Positions 31,162-32,919 of a DNA stretch of 32,919 nt are shown here, piece by piece. A program made the translations under genes and the position numbers. Under the pieces are notes generated by a model. That model saw nothing but the letters and a program-made list of their open reading frames with translations. It ran no database searches and was not told where the DNA came from. Where the stretch lies: assembly GCA_945862475.1 (NCBI GenBank), contig CAMAYW010000001.1:1-32919 (forward strand), read 5' to 3'. How positions within the stretch are numbered: position 1 is the first letter of the stretch; each line of letters begins with the position of its first letter. This DNA comes from Bacteriovorax stolpii (GTDB lineage: Bacteria > Bdellovibrionota > Bacteriovoracia > Bacteriovoracales > Bacteriovoracaceae).

Positions 31162-32919
31162 ATGGAATACTTGTTGGCCAACTCAGCAACAATTTGGCTT
31201 TGGTTTTTATCGGTATCAATCGCACTTTTTATTTTAAAGAAATTCTTAGTCAATGTAGGCTCTGATGAAATCGCTATAATTGAAAGACAGTATTTAGGTA
31301 AAGAGCTCGAAAAAGGGCGAGTTTTTGCAATTGATAACGAAGTGGGGCTTCAAGCTAGTTATCTTTCTCCAGGATTACATTTCATTACTTGGCCTCTCAC
31401 TGTTTTAGTGAGTAAAAATTTCTATGTGAGCATTAACTCTGATGAATTAGGAATCATAGAGGCGACCGATGGTGCATCTCTTCCTCCTGGAAGAATTTTT
31501 GCGGATGATCCAGCTGGAACACTTCATGATAATTTTCAAAATCCGGTTGCATTTTTAAAAAACGGCGGAATTAGAGGAAAGCAACTTCGCTTCCTTACCA
31601 ATGGTACATTTAAAATTCACCCGGCACTTTTTAAAGTGACTAAAATCAAGAAGACCTTTATTCCAGAAGGTATGATTGGTGTTGTAACAGCGAATGATGG
31701 AAGCGTTTTACCTGCCGGTCAGCTTTTGGGTAGGGCGATTGTTGATCATGATAATTTTCAAAATGCGGATGTCTTTTTAAGCCAAGGAGGCCAAAAGGGT
31801 CCTCAAGTCGATTTCCTTCGTCCGGGTGCTTATAACATTAACACTGAAATATTTGCGGTTGAAATAAAGCCTGCGATTCAAATTGCAGAAAATGAAATTG
31901 GTATTGTTGAGGCGAGAGATGGGGAGTCGATGCTTCGTAATGAAGTGGTGGTTACAACTCCCGAAGGTCATAATAATTTTCAAGATGGCCAAAAGTTTTT
32001 AGATGCCAAAGGTAAACGTGGTCCTCAGGAAAATGTTTTGACTCCGGGAACTTATTATATAAATCCTTATCTTTTTTCAGTGAGTAAAAGAAATCAAACG
32101 GTCGTGGCACAAGGTCAGGTCGCTGTGTTGATTTCAAACATTGGAAAAGACCCTGGAGAATTTATAAACGACGGAAGTACTGAAGCAGGATCACCAAGAC
32201 ATGTGGTTCCTCGTGGTTATAGAGGGATTCAAAAAGATGTGCTTGGCCCTGGTTCTTACAATATTAATCCACTTGCTTATGCAGTCATTATTATTCCTAC
32301 TACGACTCGTTCTGTAGATTGGAGTGGTGATCAGGATCGGGAATCCGTGAAAGATCAAAAGATGAATGACTCTGGATCAAAGTTTCATCACGTACCAGTT
32401 TCAGACAAATTTGATCCTTTTCAAGTCGTCTCTTACGATGGTTTCCCTATGCAAGTTGAGGTTCGTTGTCAGTACCGAATTCTTCCTGAAAATGCACCTT
32501 ACGTGGTTCAGAAACTGGGATCGATTAAAGAGCTTGAGGCAAATGTCATTCATCCTCAGATCGATGGGATTTTCCGAGCTCAAGTTTCAAGATCTCCGGC
32601 CATTGCTTATCAACAAAACAGAGCTGAGGAACAAAAGTCAGCTGAGGAAGCAGTGAAAGCAGATTTAAATAAATATAAAGTGGAAGTCGTGTCAGTGATG
32701 ATTACGAACATTCATTTACCAGAACAGTTAATGAAAACCACTCAGCAAAAGAACTTAGCAGAACAAGAAAAATCCATGTTCGATGCTAAAAAAGATGCTG
32801 AACAAAGAAGAATTGAATTTGAAAAAACAAAAGCTGAAGCTGATGCTCAGCTTTCTATCATTACTGCAGAGGCAGGAATAAAAGTCGCCCAACATGAGGC
32901 GAGACAAATGGAAGAACGG
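31162..32919 (+). CDS. Large SPFH/band 7 domain protein with tandem N-terminal repeats (3' partial)
   Basis: 586 residues, open at the window end. GGGAGAAG lies before the ATG. Residues 10-27 (TIWLWFLSVSIALFIL) form a single membrane anchor. Residues 35-378 hold about five related units built on a Gly-rich pattern: NFQNPVAFLKNGGIRGKQ with ALF at 154-157, NFQNADVFLSQGGQKGPQ with LRPGAYNIN, NFQDGQKFLDAKGKRGPQ with LTPGTYYINP, and RGYRGIQKDVLGPGSYNINP. Residues ~415-520 fit the SPFH domain (DPFQVVSYDGFPMQVEVRCQ, VVSVMITNIHLPEQL). From 521 a Lys/Glu/Ala-rich coiled coil continues off the end. Flotillin- and prohibitin-like SPFH proteins form large membrane rings or scaffolds. This gene was not bounded by a stop within the window. 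Confidence 0.85.
   Translation, partial: MEYLLANSATIWLWFLSVSIALFILKKFLVNVGSDEIAIIERQYLGKELEKGRVFAIDNEVGLQASYLSPGLHFITWPLTVLVSKNFYVSINSDELGIIEATDGASLPPGRIFADDPAGTLHDNFQNPVAFLKNGGIRGKQLRFLTNGTFKIHPALFKVTKIKKTFIPEGMIGVVTANDGSVLPAGQLLGRAIVDHDNFQNADVFLSQGGQKGPQVDFLRPGAYNINTEIFAVEIKPAIQIAENEIGIVEARDGESMLRNEVVVTTPEGHNNFQDGQKFLDAKGKRGPQENVLTPGTYYINPYLFSVSKRNQTVVAQGQVAVLISNIGKDPGEFINDGSTEAGSPRHVVPRGYRGIQKDVLGPGSYNINPLAYAVIIIPTTTRSVDWSGDQDRESVKDQKMNDSGSKFHHVPVSDKFDPFQVVSYDGFPMQVEVRCQYRILPENAPYVVQKLGSIKELEANVIHPQIDGIFRAQVSRSPAIAYQQNRAEEQKSAEEAVKADLNKYKVEVVSVMITNIHLPEQLMKTTQQKNLAEQEKSMFDAKKDAEQRRIEFEKTKAEADAQLSIITAEAGIKVAQHEARQMEER
31264..32295 (+). repeat. Five degenerate coding repeats of about 65 residues in the SPFH protein
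   Basis: Units lie at about residues 35-85, 95-160, 171-238, 245-310 and 318-378 of the protein. Units 2-4 share NFQ-x-x-x-x-FL-x-x-GG/KG-x-x-G-x-Q, then LxPGxYxIN and an aromatic residue. Each is preceded by an Ile-Gly-Ile/Val-Val-x-A-x-DG strand. Unit 1 and unit 5 keep mainly the LSPGLHF / LGPGSYNINP half. The DNA copies have diverged, so the repeat is visible only in protein. Confidence 0.75.

Noticed and set aside
1..32919. tRNA, rRNA, CRISPR, insertion sequence, prophage or att site
   Set aside because: None was seen on reading both strands; intergenic gaps are short and hold only promoter- or terminator-like sequence.

Overview
This AT-rich, very densely coded window looks like chromosome from a Gram-negative, didermal bacterium. 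Signs of that are several signal peptides, beta-barrel-like proteins ending in aromatic residues, lipoboxes and a BamE-like lipoprotein. The mix of a long bifunctional Rel, a MaeB malic enzyme, a membrane pyrophosphatase, a LuxC/LuxE pair and many lineage-specific lipoproteins fits best with the Bdellovibrionota (Bacteriovorax-like). That placement is an inference from gene content, not a search result. I see no tRNA, rRNA, CRISPR array, transposase or prophage, and no gene-free gap longer than about 180 bases.

Layout. 1-1934: the 3' end of a sigma-54-type activator, a convergent membrane protein with a FliL-like C-terminus, and a BamE-like lipoprotein. 2014-6681: a tight housekeeping operon accA - yicC - gmk - rel, with a palindrome in the accA promoter and no rpoZ between gmk and rel. 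6691-8522: a barrel protein and an overlapping lipoprotein behind a near-consensus promoter that appears to start transcription at the AUG. 8524-11909 (minus): maeB - ridA - a DUF218/YdcF-like gene. 12012-13415 (minus): a sodium:solute symporter, divergent from an anchored protein of unknown function that is coupled by ATGA to an ABC-F ATPase (13514-16140). 16137-17285 (minus): a predicted periplasmic alpha/alpha-barrel protein.

17396-22957 is the most distinctive part. An AlkB-like 2OG-Fe(II) dioxygenase is divergent from an overlapping three-cistron operon: a GNAT-type protein, a LuxE acyl-protein synthetase, and a LuxC acyl-CoA reductase fused to a PaaK-like adenylating domain. No luciferase genes are present. 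The LuxC-PaaK frame is broken by one in-frame TGA where the family normally has Gly. The shared promoter region holds two nested inverted repeats.

22947-29080: a YkgJ-type cysteine-cluster protein, a K+-dependent-type membrane pyrophosphatase with a strong terminator, an outer-membrane-type protein, an anchored ankyrin-like protein, an orphan HipB-like regulator, a TerC-family protein and a glycine-zipper lipoprotein. 29136-31058: a sterol-desaturase-type di-iron hydroxylase divergent from a Crp/Fnr-family regulator. An FNR-like box between them sits at the spacing expected for class II activation of the hydroxylase. 31162-end: a large SPFH (band 7) protein, cut by the window edge, with an N-terminal membrane anchor, about five tandem repeats, an SPFH core and a coiled coil.

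A recurring feature is promoters whose -10 box lies 6-8 bases from an AUG that lacks a Shine-Dalgarno sequence (6728, 13415, 18223, 18325, 26626). This suggests leaderless mRNAs beside ordinary Shine-Dalgarno genes. Start codons were adjusted where a ribosome binding site, signal peptide or promoter pointed to a particular start.
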